From positions 9,743 to 73,742 of the forward strand of contig MU119273.1 in assembly GCA_014904845.1 (NCBI GenBank): a DNA stretch of 64,000 nucleotides, read 5' to 3'. The notes beneath the pieces are model-generated. The model saw only the letters and a list, made by a program, of their open reading frames with translations. It had not been told where the DNA came from and did no database searches. Made by a program: the position numbers and the translations under genes. How positions within the stretch are numbered: position 1 is the first letter of the stretch; each line of letters starts with the position of its first letter. Below, in pieces: positions 10,179 to 21,653 of the stretch. The DNA is from Acephala macrosclerotiorum. Taxonomy: Eukaryota > Ascomycota > Leotiomycetes > Helotiales > Mollisiaceae.

Positions 10179-11239
10179 CTTGACTCCGACCCATTCATAA
10201 ACTACCTAGGCTGGTAGACGAGGAAGGCCAATATAGGATTCTACACATCATCTCCACAAGTCCTATTGCTACGGGCGGGGATTACAGATTCCCATGGATG
10301 ACTGATAAGTGCTTGTGAAAAGCGCAAGCTATGTATGAGTGCGGACATGGCGTGTAGAATGTTTTGCCCTTGGCTGTGTATGAATCATTCAACTTGGATC
10401 TGCTCAAATGAGCCGGATGACTCCCTTTTGGTTCTTGTGGGCCTTTACGTCCAGGATTTCATCATCAGAAAGTCTACTTGGAAAGCTCTACAGACAAGCA
10501 TTCCTTGTTTCGAGTCTCACCAGCTGCTCAGCAAAATACAACCCTGCTGCTGCGACGACATTGGCTTTGGATAATGTGCACCTACAAGCTATTCAAGTCG
10601 AAAGACTGTGACCATAGGCGGAGTAAGGACGACTCTACTCTTTTATCTCTATTCTTATTCCTTACGAAATGCTATTTTGAAACTGCACCTACCCCAGCAA
10701 ACTCCTTTGCTATATTGCCTCGTCTTTTACCGCCAAGTATCAAAGTGCTGACTTCACAACGTCTAGTCGAGCTTGACGAGCCATGCGGACACGGGAAGGG
10801 GATTGGGAACTGCAATACGTTCAAATCTATGAAGAGCCCTTTCCCTCGTTGGTACATGTCGACCAGTGAATTTTGTCTGAAGCATGCTTATGGCTCCCAC
10901 TTCAACGGCAACAGTTACAGGACGGTTAAGGAAATCAAAGGGTGCTGTATTCAGTAATTGCTAGTTGGAGACAATGTTGTATATTGTTGCGGTCTAAGTT
11001 GGGAAGATATAACGATGATTCGAAAACTTCTGCAGAAGGCACTATCTGCCAGCGTAGGATTTAGATTTATATTGAACTCGAAATGTCTATATCTAAATCC
11101 CCCGACTCTTTTATTGGACCGTTTAGGGGTCGCAAATTTGCCAACATCCCCTTAAGAGTTAGGAAGTCCCTAGAACACAGTCGGAGACAAAACTGTGTGT
11201 AATTCAAAGCGTCCAATATACTTTATTCGTATATGGTGC
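10179..11239. other. Intergenic between convergent genes, no gene recognised
   Basis: About 1.06 kb between the 3' ends of SDH7 and the dioxygenase. Three overlapping plus-strand frames (10335-10574, 10408-10611, 10478-10957) encode peptides with no recognisable motif and are mutually exclusive. A 10-bp inverted repeat (GGATTTAGAT at 11058-11067 against 11091-11100, about 23 nt apart) could form a hairpin. For a convergent pair this spacer is longer than the others in the window. Confidence 0.4.
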
Positions 11240-12669
11240 CTACTCTGCATCCAGAGGACAGACTGGAGGCTGGTCGTTAACTTGAATGCCACCTCTCTTC
11301 TTTTCCGCTGAGTCGTGGAACGGCAACTTCCATCCCCCTTCGCTCTCGGGCGTTGCTAACCACAGCCTCATCAAGTGTCTTCGAGGCGCCGGTGGTGCAT
11401 GGTCTTTGTACTCTGTGCGTGCGTGGAGGACATGCTCGTTGCTCAAGAACTGGATGTCCCCGACTTCCAAGACCATGTGAAGTCTAAGACGATGACAAGT
11501 CTCTTCCAAAACTTTAGCAGCCTCAACCTGCTCCGGCGACAAATGTGGAATAATCCCAGCATTCATGAAGCGGTCCAAACTTTTCACGTAGTAAGGGTCC
11601 CATTTTGAGTAGACTCTGCCATTGGGCCCCTTCTCCAGGTAGAAGACCGAGGTCTTGATATAAGGTTCCTCACCCTCGCTAACTTCACCCTTTCGGTCGA
11701 AATACCAAATCGGCTTAGTTAATGTTTCCGCAACATCGGGGCGTTCTCGCTGAAGGGTGTTCCAGACGTGATGAGAAGAAACGATGTCAGACTCGCCTCC
11801 TTCAAGAGCTCGGGCAATGCATAGCAATCCGACGATATCTGAATCGTCTGCGTGGAAGAATTGGCTAGGCGATGCATAAGTACGGTTCCAAATTGGCCTT
11901 AGTAACGCCTGGGACTTACCGGGCATTCGTTCTATAGATACGGACTTTGTCGATCTGTGTTGAATCTTCACCAAGATCCTTGACATGTCCTAAAACGTGG
12001 CCACGACCGTTCTGACTGACAAAATAGCCCAGATAGGTGCCAAGTCCCATATAACCGACAGCAGACTTGTGGAGGCCCCATTTATCGGCGGGAAATCCCT
12101 TGAATAGGATGAATCCTTTACCATTGAGGGTCTCAGCACGTATGGACCTTAAGAGAGCGGAAAGCTTCGGCAATGGGAAATTGTCCTGCGAAATGCCCGT
12201 CAAGGGTGTCTGGTCTACTATGAATTTGTGGGCAGCAGTGCCAAGTTCTTCGATCTCCTCGGGGCTAAAAACCTGTAGCACAGACTTGGGGTCAGTAACG
12301 CTCATCCAAGATCACTACATGGAGAGGCTTACATGGACCCATCTTTCAGGGTTGTTTGCATAGTCCTCTGCCTTCCACACCGTGGGGCCTTCGATTGTCT
12401 TTGGGAAATCAGAATATGGCTTTGAAGGTGGTTAGTTTCATGATGTTGCACGCGTAGAAAGACAGGAATGGCCCCCAGGCTCCCTTAGACACAGTAGCTG
12501 TGTCTTTGATCCCATGCTATCAATCACTTACTCTGATCAGATCATACAGTGGTGGGTGCTGTCCAGATGTTTTGATCCCGTCCGGGAAAATCTTCCTATC
12601 AACCACTCTCTGGTGGGACAATTGGTGAGGAGCCGTTGGCTGCAGGTCAACTTGAACTCCGGGTGCCAT
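11240..12669 (-). CDS. TauD/TfdA-family Fe(II)/2-oxoglutarate dioxygenase
   Basis: Four exons read on minus: 12669-12532, 12419-12333, 12272-11920, 11864-11240, giving 400 residues with all phases consistent. The N-terminus has the fungal family pattern HPPLYDLIR and TVWKAEDY..NPERWVH. The iron-binding facial triad is visible: H197-x-D199 in FFHADDSD and H340 in EHVLHAR; R359 in HLMRLWL is the expected 2-oxoglutarate-binding arginine. Such enzymes hydroxylate small acids (taurine, sulfonates, other substrates); the substrate here cannot be told. A short intron with GTAAGT donor splits the RTNAR/QFFHADD junction. It shares a 513-bp upstream region with the helicase gene. Confidence 0.85.
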
Positions 12670-13182
12670 CTTGAAAGTATTGTGTGGATAGAAAAAGAAG
12701 AACAGAGGCAGAAACTAGACAAATGAACAGAGGGAAAGAAATGCAGCTACATATATGTTTATATAGTTCCACCAGATCGGAAAGTTACGTCTTTAAGACT
12801 ACATTTCTGGCCTGACCTTTGGGCTTGGCCAGATGGCGACGACTTTAGAGGGGTCGAGAGGGGCAATACAAAGGGTGAGAATGATGATGTGGTTGCAGAT
12901 CCGAATTGCGTGCTTGAACCCAGGACGTTAGAAGACTGGTCCTCGGCATGTACCCCTGTGGCACTCGTCGGAAAGGAAAGGTGGGGAGCACTCGCTTGGT
13001 CTGGAAGCGGTGAGCTGTGGAAGACTAGACCGAAAATATTCTTTCTGCCATCGGACTTCAAAAATATTCGAAACATTTGTTCGTGGGCAAAACAGAGCTG
13101 TGGTTTTCATCACTGCCTCGCACCGCAGCCCAACGCCGCCTACTGATTTCGACTGTCCGTGCCTCTATGATACAACTACCAA
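12670..13182. promoter_or_regulatory. Divergent intergenic region, dioxygenase/DEAH helicase
   Basis: 513 bp between two start codons on opposite strands. Several frames cross it on both strands but none shows a domain. It must hold both promoters; no clear TATA or other element is recognisable by eye. Confidence 0.4.
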
Positions 13183-15939
13183 ATGCCGGAAAAGGTACAT
13201 CTCAAATTTGGGGACGGCACCTTAACACCGAGTCTTAAGACACGGCCTAGCACATCGAAGCAACAGTCCAAACCTGCTATTCCTGGCCTTACGAATGGAG
13301 TCAAACGCCTTCGAGATGGCAGCCCGAAAGCAGCAGCTAGCCGCAAAGAATTCAAGAATTCAAGACGTACCGATATTAGTAGACCTGTGAAAAGCGGTGG
13401 AAGTGCGGAATATAGACTACCAGAAAAGGCGACAGGCAATGGTGTTTCTGGCAAGCTAATGCACGGAAACAGGTTGGGAATTCAGACCTCTTCTACCAAA
13501 CCCCTGAATAATGGAGCACAGAACCCCTTACGTGCGAAAGGAGCTGGAGTCGGTAGATTTGCACACGAGAGGGCGAATTCTTCAAGCCTGCGCACGATCG
13601 CCGCACGGCTAGAGAAGGCCCGCGAATCCTTGCCCATCTGGTCGAAAAGGCTGGATATACGATATGCGTTGCGAGTGAATGACATACTATTGATCAATGG
13701 AGAAACTGGATCTGGAAAAAGTACACAGGTTCCGCAGTACTTATGCAAAGAGCCATGGTGCAAGAGGGAGAAAGTTAAGGTCGAGGTCGGAGGAAAGTCG
13801 GAAGACGTATTCGTTGGAGGCATGATTGCTATCACCCAACCTCGTCGAGTGGCTGCCATAACCCTAGCTCAACGGGTTGCGCGAGAGATGGGCTCGCCGC
13901 TGCAGAAAGGAGCAGCATCCGGAGAAGTTGGCTACTCGGTTCGCTTCGAATCGGTTGTACCTCCTGGAACCAAAATCAAATTCGTTACAGAGGGAATGTT
14001 GCTTCAGGAAATGCTACATGATCCTAATCTGAGGAAATACAGTGCCGTCATCGTCGATGAGATTCATGAGAGAAGTGTGGATGTGGATCTCATAACTGGC
14101 TTTCTCAGGACGCTACTCCATAGTGACAAGGCTGGCCGAGGAGGAGTCCCCCTAAAAGTTGTCATAATGAGTGCAACCTTAGATCTCGGAGGGATCGAGG
14201 CTTTTTTTGCGAAACCTGAAACTATACCCAAATACCATCCTGGTCACAACCATGGTAGAGTACTTCTGCGCCATCTGAAGGGATATGAACTAGGTCCTGG
14301 TGGCCCAAACGACCCCAGGCGAATATCTGAAGACTCATTTTCGTCCTGGGAAGGGTTCAGCGATGACCAAGAAGACACCGCAAAATCCACCTCAGCCTCT
14401 GAATCCAAGGTGGCCGCAAAGGCCATAGATAGAGAATCAGACTCTGACATCGAGATTGACTACGACAACTGGGAGGATTCGGAAGATGAGTTAGAAGTCG
14501 GCCGAAAAAAGAACGGAGTCGCCCTTGAATATGTCAAAGGTCGAGAGTACGAGGTGGAGCTTTTCTACAAAGCCAATCCGCAACCAGACTATATGCAGAG
14601 CATGCTAGAGCAAATCCTTCAGCTGCATGTTCAAGAACCACTGCCTGGAGATATTCTCGCCTTTTTGACTGGCCAAGATGAGATCGAAACTTTGCAAGTC
14701 GAGCTCGAGAGCCAAGCTGAAAAGCTTGTCAAGACAGTGCCCAAGATGAAGGTGATGCCTTTATATGGAGCACTTTCAGCTCAAGCTCAACAAGATGTCT
14801 TCGAAAAGGTCAAAGACCCCTTCACTCGCAAGATAGTGCTTGCAACTAACATAGCAGAAACTTCGGTCACGGTTTCCGGAGTCCGCTTTGTTGTGGATTG
14901 TGGGAAATCAAAGGTCAAGCAATATCGTGCTCGGTTAGGGATGGAGTCTCTGTTAGCAAAGCCTATCTCGAGAGTCTCTGCAATCCAGCGGATGGGACGT
15001 GCCGGAAGAGAAGCAAGAGGGAAATGCTTCAGACTCTATACAGAGAATGACTATCTGAAACTTGACCAGGATGAGCTACCAGAGATTCTACGATGCGATG
15101 TTGTCGAGGCAGTCCTCAAGATGAAAGCTCGTGGCATTGAGGATGTTTTGGCTTTTCCATTGATGGACTCCCCAAATGTTTCACAAATGGAGAAGGCTCT
15201 TGTCCAACTTCACATGATGGGAGCGCTCGACGACAGAGGGAAGTTGACAGACGCAGGCCGCAAGATGGCTCAGTACCCACTGCCCGCGGCGTATGGTCGC
15301 GTTCTTGTTGCAGCTGCAGAAGCATCACCAGATGTGCTGCTTGATATCATCGATGTCATATCATGTCTGACGACCGATTCAGAAGTTTTCCTGCAACCTA
15401 AGTCCGAAGAGGCTCAAGAGGCGACCGAAGAAGCTCGAAGTGATATCCAAGGGCCCCAGGGAATTGCAGGACGAGGCGGAGATATTGTAACACTCCTCAC
15501 GACCATGCAACGATACGCTTCGGAGAAGACTGATCGTGGCGAATGGTGCCGGATACGCCTGATATCTGTACGAGCGATGAAGATGGCCATGCAGATTCGA
15601 AAACAACTTCGCCAGCTCTGCGTCCAACAGAAGCTCTTGGAGGAATTGCCATCCCCTGACCCGCTCCCTTTCGAGCCTGTCACTCCTGAACGTGCTGAAG
15701 TGTTGCTTAAGGCTTTCTTAAAAGCATTCGCCATCAAGACCGCTTTGCTAGGACCGGATGGAAACTATGTCACGACACAAGGAAGGAACGCCATCACCAT
15801 ACACCCATCAAGTTCGTTGTATGGTCAAAAGAAATTCGAAGCCATAATGTTCCTCGATCACGTATTTACGGCCAAGAGTTATGCGAAGAAAGTCAGTCCT
15901 GTCCAAGCGAATTGGATAGAAGAAGCTTTTGAGTTGTAG
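13183..15939 (+). CDS. DHR2: DEAH-box RNA helicase, Dhr2-like
   Basis: Single-exon gene, 918 residues. Superfamily 2 helicase motifs in order: Walker A GETGSGKST at about 173, TQPRRVAA, Walker B as DEIH at 292-295, SAT at about 330, LTGQDEIE, TNIAETSVTV, and motif VI QRMGRAGR at about 602, then the HA2/OB-fold C-terminus. Dhr2 (DHX33-related) acts in nucleolar small-subunit pre-rRNA processing. It is longer than yeast Dhr2 (about 735 residues) because of a basic, disordered N-terminal region of about 130 residues and an acidic insert (SDSDIEIDYDNWEDSED) between motifs III and IV. The subfamily choice is by overall similarity from memory and absence of S1, zinc or G-patch domains; another DEAH paralogue cannot be excluded. 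Convergent with YVC1. Confidence 0.8.
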   Translation: MPEKVHLKFGDGTLTPSLKTRPSTSKQQSKPAIPGLTNGVKRLRDGSPKAAASRKEFKNSRRTDISRPVKSGGSAEYRLPEKATGNGVSGKLMHGNRLGIQTSSTKPLNNGAQNPLRAKGAGVGRFAHERANSSSLRTIAARLEKARESLPIWSKRLDIRYALRVNDILLINGETGSGKSTQVPQYLCKEPWCKREKVKVEVGGKSEDVFVGGMIAITQPRRVAAITLAQRVAREMGSPLQKGAASGEVGYSVRFESVVPPGTKIKFVTEGMLLQEMLHDPNLRKYSAVIVDEIHERSVDVDLITGFLRTLLHSDKAGRGGVPLKVVIMSATLDLGGIEAFFAKPETIPKYHPGHNHGRVLLRHLKGYELGPGGPNDPRRISEDSFSSWEGFSDDQEDTAKSTSASESKVAAKAIDRESDSDIEIDYDNWEDSEDELEVGRKKNGVALEYVKGREYEVELFYKANPQPDYMQSMLEQILQLHVQEPLPGDILAFLTGQDEIETLQVELESQAEKLVKTVPKMKVMPLYGALSAQAQQDVFEKVKDPFTRKIVLATNIAETSVTVSGVRFVVDCGKSKVKQYRARLGMESLLAKPISRVSAIQRMGRAGREARGKCFRLYTENDYLKLDQDELPEILRCDVVEAVLKMKARGIEDVLAFPLMDSPNVSQMEKALVQLHMMGALDDRGKLTDAGRKMAQYPLPAAYGRVLVAAAEASPDVLLDIIDVISCLTTDSEVFLQPKSEEAQEATEEARSDIQGPQGIAGRGGDIVTLLTTMQRYASEKTDRGEWCRIRLISVRAMKMAMQIRKQLRQLCVQQKLLEELPSPDPLPFEPVTPERAEVLLKAFLKAFAIKTALLGPDGNYVTTQGRNAITIHPSSSLYGQKKFEAIMFLDHVFTAKSYAKKVSPVQANWIEEAFEL

Positions 15940-16193
15940 ATGCTGTATCAAGATTGAAGATATCGAAGAGAGTATGGAGGATATAGAGGACATTATATCA
16001 ATGACCTTTTATCGTTGGAGGCTGTAGATTACCCGCGGGGGTAATCTGAGAACGGAGAACACACTTGCGCATCTCATGTAGAGCAATGGCGTATGGTCAG
16101 GCTAAATACTTCGTATCGGGGATATATTACTCTGTAGGGACAGGTGCTGGATACAAAATTCATAGTATGTGCATCCTGGGAGTCCAAGAGTGA

Positions 16194-19100
16194 TCAGTCC
16201 TCAATATCTGCTGTTCCACTCACATTTAAGTCATCTATCGTGCCGGTCTCTTTACCCCCCGCGATGCTACTGTCTTTAGTCTCACCAGGCAGTGCCTCAC
16301 ACAATCTTCCTAGCATACATTCAATCCTCGTAGTCGCTTCTTCCAGGGCCTCTAGCCTCTTCTTGAACGAATCCCCCTCTTCCCCATCTTCACTTCCCTC
16401 GATCAAAAGATCTTTCAATCCGCGTGTGATCCCAGCAAAAGGTGCAACCGAGTCTCTCCTGCTCTTATTTGTGCTGGCCCTTGGCCGCTTCACCGTAATC
16501 TCAGTACCAAATTCTCTTACGAATCCATCTTCCAGTGCGTGGCGGTCGAAATCATCTTCATCAGCAATCTGCCGCTCGATTTCTTGAGGTGGCTCAACGT
16601 CAAAGACTGTCTGTATGTCTCCATGTACAGAGAAGCCTCTAGATATGTCCCAAAGACTAGGTCGCACAGGTGCTTTTGGTAATTGCTCGGGATCGCGAAG
16701 ACGCTTTGCACTGGACCATAATGTTCGTCGCTCAATGACAGTGATCAGTAGTAACAGAGGGGCATTCAGTCCCCGAACGGCAGCTACATTGATCTTGTGG
16801 AACCAGCGAGGGGTCAGAGCAAATTTAAGAGGGAGAAGCACCACTAGAGCAAGAAGGTTGAAAGGTGGTTGGTAGGCAAATATAGCGTCCGATTTTACGC
16901 CTTCGAGGGTGAGGACGGCACGACGAAATTGGATCTCTGCTGTAGCGTTTGCGACGATAGTCGAGAAAGTGGTGCTGAGCATGGAAACTAGGATAGTGAG
17001 GAAGAGGGTATTCCCTAGAAAGGCAAATGTGACCATGAGTATTGGGCCCAATAACCAGTGGAAGTCGACTGAGCGCTGGATCCCAGTTCCGTCCAAACCG
17101 AACCAGACCCATAGCATCCATTTCGAAATCGTTATGGGCTCATGCAAGCCGTTGCTCAGCCAGGTCATCGAGAGAAGGAAACCTGCAAAGCACCTGGAAG
17201 AAGTCAGCAAGTAGCCTTTCACATCTCGATAGTGCCTGGTTGTGAGCCGGGCCAGCAGGCCATCGTCAGAGTCTAGGCACATTTGGGAGATATCCTACCA
17301 GACAGCAAGGATCGTCAAGACCTTGAGACTGTTAGCACGCTCGAGAAAAGGTACGTCAGAGGCACTGTACCGTAAAATCCTTCATCATGGCACGAAGGGA
17401 GACGAAGAGCATATTCTCTGACATTAAGTTGAAAGCGAGTCGAGGTACCAAAACTGGAGCACCCATTGCAAGGACATCCATAGCTTGCTGAGCTGGTTCA
17501 AGCTCGCCCGTATGCCACCCACGGATGCGCAGAACCAGATAAACCCCAAATACGGCTGAGAATGTCACATCCAAAAACGACCAGAGGTTTTGCGTATACA
17601 CGTGCCAACCTAAAAGGGTTGTGAGCTTGAGCATACCTAGAGTAGATTTTGAACAGCTTACCATGTTCTAACATACTGGCCTAGGGAGTAGAATCTGATT
17701 AGCTAAAGTGCCACAGAGGACTGCTTTCTCCGCAGCGACCAGCTGAGAGGACGCCAAACGCGGCGCCTTCAACTCGGGACTTTATGATGCATTCGACTCA
17801 CAAGTTGGTCTAGAACCCATCCCAAGGTATAAACTACGAACAGCCCTTCAAAGGCGCCAAATTTGGACGGATCTCTATCGACCATAACGAAGAGAAACAA
17901 CACAAGCAGGACGACAAACTGGCAGACCTCGAGAATATTTCGTGTCCGAGGAACAATAAGTCGGTATTGATTGAACAGAGGCGCTTTTCTAGGATTGTAC
18001 AGTGAGATAGGTTTATGCTTGTAGTGATCAGGCAGAATGTCGATGAACGATGTGGGTGTATAAATGACTCGTCCCTCGTAGATAGCGGTGACCACCTTCT
18101 GGCAAGCTGAAGAGCTTAGAAAGGTCTTGCTTTCCGAGATAATGGCAATCTCAAGCGCTGGTAGCCTGCGATTGGCGCCAGTCCTTGTATGACTGGTCCA
18201 TGGAAGGTGAATACCCTCTTCGATAACATCTGGTGGAGCCCCTTGGAAGGGATCAAAACCGCCAACGAGAATCTGAGCGAGCAACAATAGTCCATGCGTT
18301 CCTGTATTATCCTCGTGGAAGCGTCTCAATATCCGGCTCGCCAGCAATTCGCACAAAACAGCGCGAGTTGCACAGACACTTTGCTGGTGAGCCTGCGTCA
18401 ACTGCTCCCTCTGAAAATGGGCGCGATTAACTAGCAGACAATAAACTGTAGCGTCGAGTCAGCCACCGAAAGGGATAAGGAGTTAAGGATCAGGCATCCG
18501 TTTCGGGATGCATACACAAAGGAAAACAAGCTTCTTCCCGAACTAGAACATATCAGAGCAAGATATACATGTAAGTATACCTTAAAAAATCCACGGGTCT
18601 GACACGTATTCTGCTTTGGATTCTGTGCTCACCAGGCTCCCCACTGTAAAAGCCATGGCAGAGGAAAGGTTTACCGAGCACCCGCAGGCCAAGCTCTTGT
18701 CAAGATTGGCGAGTCCCGCAAGTACATTCAAAAACGGCAAATGGTACATCTACCAGAGCATTGATTGAATTGAACAAGGAAGTCCCAACGTTACCGGATC
18801 AACAAAAACAATTCGTGAAATGGAGCACCCGGACAGAAAATAGCACGAATGGGCAATGCGTGCAAAACCAACCTACTCATTGAGACGTCATTTCCCTCGT
18901 AGAGCTTGTCGACTAAAGGCCTCACCACAGACATGTTCATCCGTGGATCTCTCAGCTGCTCAATGGTATATGGATCATCTGGCCTTCCTGTCAATAATCC
19001 GTGAAACTTTACTTCATAGGGGCTTGTTGCACTCACCGATAGCTGCTATAACATCTCGCCGTATCCTTCACATATCCATGTCAAACCATCAACTTGCATT

Positions 19101-19293
19101 GCCCGAACACCACGACATACCTATGAATAGTTTTATACACGGGCAGATCGGAGAAAAGATTTGCTGGGCATATGTCCTGAACTCCATGGGGGGGATCACA
19201 CCCATCGTGGTATGCTTCCTCGGAATCCGGTGGGAGCAGCCTTTCTCTTTCCGTTCCTCGAAATTGACGTGCAGCAGATGATTGCTGACCCAT
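16194..19293 (-). CDS. YVC1: Vacuolar TRP-type cation channel Yvc1
   Basis: Eight exons read on minus: 19293-19121, 19065-19037, 18987-18877, 18445-17802, 17680-17662, 17609-17371, 17321-17299, 17193-16194, giving 745 residues, all phases consistent. The conserved N-terminal blocks (FSDLPVYKTIHR, MNMSVVRPLVDKLYEG, YCLLVNR) are followed by a hydrophobic membrane core and the pore loop with FGLDGTG at about 444-450, then a long cytoplasmic tail ending in a coiled-coil-like stretch. In yeast, Yvc1 releases Ca2+ from the vacuole on osmotic shock. Exons 2, 5 and 7 are only 29, 19 and 23 nt; each is needed to restore conserved residues (IRRDVIAAI, ASMLEHG, VLTILAVW). Intron 3 is 431 nt, far above the local norm. 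Confidence 0.9.
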
Positions 19294-19707
19294 TCTCGAG
19301 GGGCAGCTCGGAGTAGAGTATCAAGAGGGGTTCGAGGTTCGTCGCGACGATTGAAGGTCGTCAATATCGCTCTTTTATTTCTTCCTATGCTGTCTCCGGA
19401 GCGTGCACATGATATCGATTGATGATGATGATGACGATGATATTTATAGTCCGCGGCTGCCGATTGAACTGAGCGATAAGCATGAGACAGGAGAGTGTGG
19501 GGTTGTTCTTCGGCGCTTGAAGCGGCGACAACTTTGACGCCTTCACCGCAGACTTACCAATTACCATCTCATTTGAGGCGGGTGCGAGGTGCTGGACTGA
19601 CAGGGGCTGAAGATTGAAGTTCAAATTTCTAATAGGAAAAGGAAGAGGCAACCACCCTTCATAGTACTGTGGAATAATACAGCACGGGCACAAGAATCAC
19701 TGAAGAA
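19294..19707. promoter_or_regulatory. Divergent intergenic region, YVC1/NIF3-like
   Basis: About 414 bp between the YVC1 start (minus) and the NIF3-like start (plus). It includes a short GAT/ATG-type microsatellite near 19420-19441. Nothing else recognisable. Confidence 0.4.
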
Positions 19708-20103
19708 ATGACTTTAGCATCGCCCATGGATAACTACAAATTGGTCTACTTCATCCCTCCATCACATCTCCAGGCCACTAAACACGCCATCTTTGAAGCT
19801 GGTGGTGGTGTCTATGCGAATGGGAAATACATCCAATGCGCATTCGAGATTCAAGGCTCTGGTCAGTTCATACCGGCTGCCGAAGCAGATGTAGACCCAC
19901 ACACGGAACGCCAGGCAAGTTGGAAAAGACAGAAGAGTTCAGGGTTGAGATAAAATGTCCGGGCAGAGATGTCGTCAAGAAAGCTGTAGAGGTATTGGAG
20001 CAGCCTGTAAATCCAGGATACTCACAAAGGACGTACTTATGTTGGTAGTTCACATCCATATGAGGTGCCCGCGTACGAGATTTACAAAATGGAAGATTTC
20101 TAA
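19708..20103 (+). pseudogene. NIF3-like (YqfO/CutA-like domain) protein, frameshifted
   Basis: The reading is recognisable as a small NIF3/YqfO-related fungal protein: NYKLVYFIPPSHLQATKHAIFEAG, then CAFEIQGSGQFIPAAEAD, then EKTEEFRVEIKCPGRDVVKKAVEVLE, and the terminal SHPYEVPAYEIYKMEDF with a stop at 20101-20103. These parts lie in three frames. Between DPHT and GTPGKLEK (about 19904-19910) one base appears to be missing, with no room for an intron. The later change could be an intron with donor GTAAAT after GAGCAGCCT and acceptor GGTAG near 20047, but that junction is also out of phase. Either a decayed gene, a real programmed shift, or base-calling error. It is convergent with SEC9. Confidence 0.6.
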
Positions 20104-20230
20104 GTAGTGCGAGGTAGATTTGGAAGTGCCACATGAATTTTGGAGACACTGGCTAAGATCAATCGCTCTATCATGAACAACTCCTTTACAATGATGCAGA
20201 AACGTAACAAGTCGCAATGGCCGCAAGGCT

Positions 20231-21653
20231 CTAATGAATGCGGTCCAATCTGGCCCTGTTCATGGCAATCTGATCGTCTACACGATCGCTCTAGAAGATG
20301 GTTAGCAACTTTCTCGAATAGCGCGAACGGAGCCCGGGTTACCTTTTGGATGATTCTGTCGATATGCTTGTTCTGCTCATCGACTTCCTTGCCTGTGGCC
20401 CTCGCCAAGGCATTCAATCTCCCAGCAGCGTGACCCAGGGCATCCAAGTTGCTATCAATTTCGTTTTCCATCTCATCGTCCTCTGAATCCGCCTCAAATT
20501 GATACTTAGAGCGTTCGGCAAGACTTGCCTTGGTCTGTGGTGCCCGGTAGCCGACATCACCCGGCTGAAGTTCGCTGAAAGCACGCTCCATTCGCTGCTG
20601 CGTACCAAAAGCAGCCTGTCGGGTTTGATCACGTTGCTCGCGTTCTTGACGGTGCTTCTCAATGATTTCCTCGTCTCGCGCAGCTCTTCTGGACTTTGCT
20701 GTGAAAGGGTTTGAGACATGAACAGCAAACATGCTCTTGTTCAAGGTCTTGAGCTCCTTTGCCTTTTCTTCAGCGATTCTGTTATGATTTGCAGCAAGGT
20801 CCAAGTTCTTCTCGGTATTGTGGATCCGTTCTCCCTGAGCACCAAGCCTGGCCAATGTAGCTCGACCAGTTTCCTCAGCCTGGGCCGCAATACGAAGAGC
20901 ATTGCGGGTACTTGAAACATCCTCTTGCTTCATGAAACGAATCTGTTGCTTGGTAGCCGCAACATCTTCTTCCTCTTCCTCCTCAGCAGTCAATTGTCTC
21001 TCCTCCCCATATGCTCCGTATCCGCTGCCGCTAGATGCGCCTGACTCAGCAGTGTAACCACCCCCAGGGCGTCCATTAGATGGCGGCAGAGCGCTTTTCT
21101 GGGTGTATCTGTCCTTGGCTCCTCCAAATAGAGCATCTCGATTGTCGTCGGTAGTGGTTGTATCATTACTATTTGTTCGACCCAATCCGCCGTAGCCTCC
21201 AGGACCGTACTTGGAGCCAGAGTCAGCACCGTAGCTGGGTGCAGCCTCGTATCGATTGGCACCGTATCCACCACCACTGCCATATTTGTCTGCTCCATAT
21301 CCTCCATTTGCAGCTGGGCTACGATCCACGGCAGGTGCCCCTCCATATCCTCCACGAGCAGCGCCAGGACCACTTGGCAGACCCCCGCCTCGTGCAGCGC
21401 CAGGTCCGCCTGGGAGACCGTAGTTCTGTCTTGCTGCTTGATATGGCGAGGGACCAGAAGGTCCTACTGACCCCATGTTCGCATACTTGTTGTTGTCTTG
21501 CGCATATGGATCAGCTGCCTGCTGTGGTTGGGCGTAGGGGTTCGAAGCTGCAGGAGCTGGTGATGCATTCTTTGACGAGCGAGAGAATAATGAAGCCTTG
21601 AGAGAGTCCTCGTCACCGCCCTCGCTCTTCTTGCTGAAACCGAATTTCTTCAT
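20231..21653 (-). CDS. SEC9: t-SNARE Sec9 (SNAP-25 family, Qbc)
   Basis: Plasma-membrane Qbc-SNARE for exocytosis, partner of Sso-type syntaxin and Snc-type synaptobrevin. Exons on minus: 21653-20343 and 20290-20231 (52-nt intron), giving 456 residues. The start MKKFGFSKK is typical; ten residues upstream another ATG is in frame but not family-like. The first about 210 residues are disordered, rich in G, Y, P and A with GGYG and GPGAARGG repeats. Two SNARE helices follow, roughly residues 231-306 (Qb; zero-layer Q in LGAQGERIHNTE) and 385-450 (Qc; zero-layer Q in EVDEQNKHIDRI). The terminal exon restores SDRVDDQIAMNRARLDRIH, matching the family end. No transmembrane segment, as expected. Confidence 0.93.

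Noticed and set aside
10478..10957. 159-codon frame between SDH7 and the dioxygenase
   Set aside because: No motif, competing overlapping frames, no intron or start context supporting a gene.
19890..19920. Intron removing the NIF3-like frameshift
   Set aside because: The only GT...AG pair around the shift spans about 24 nt, too short to splice.
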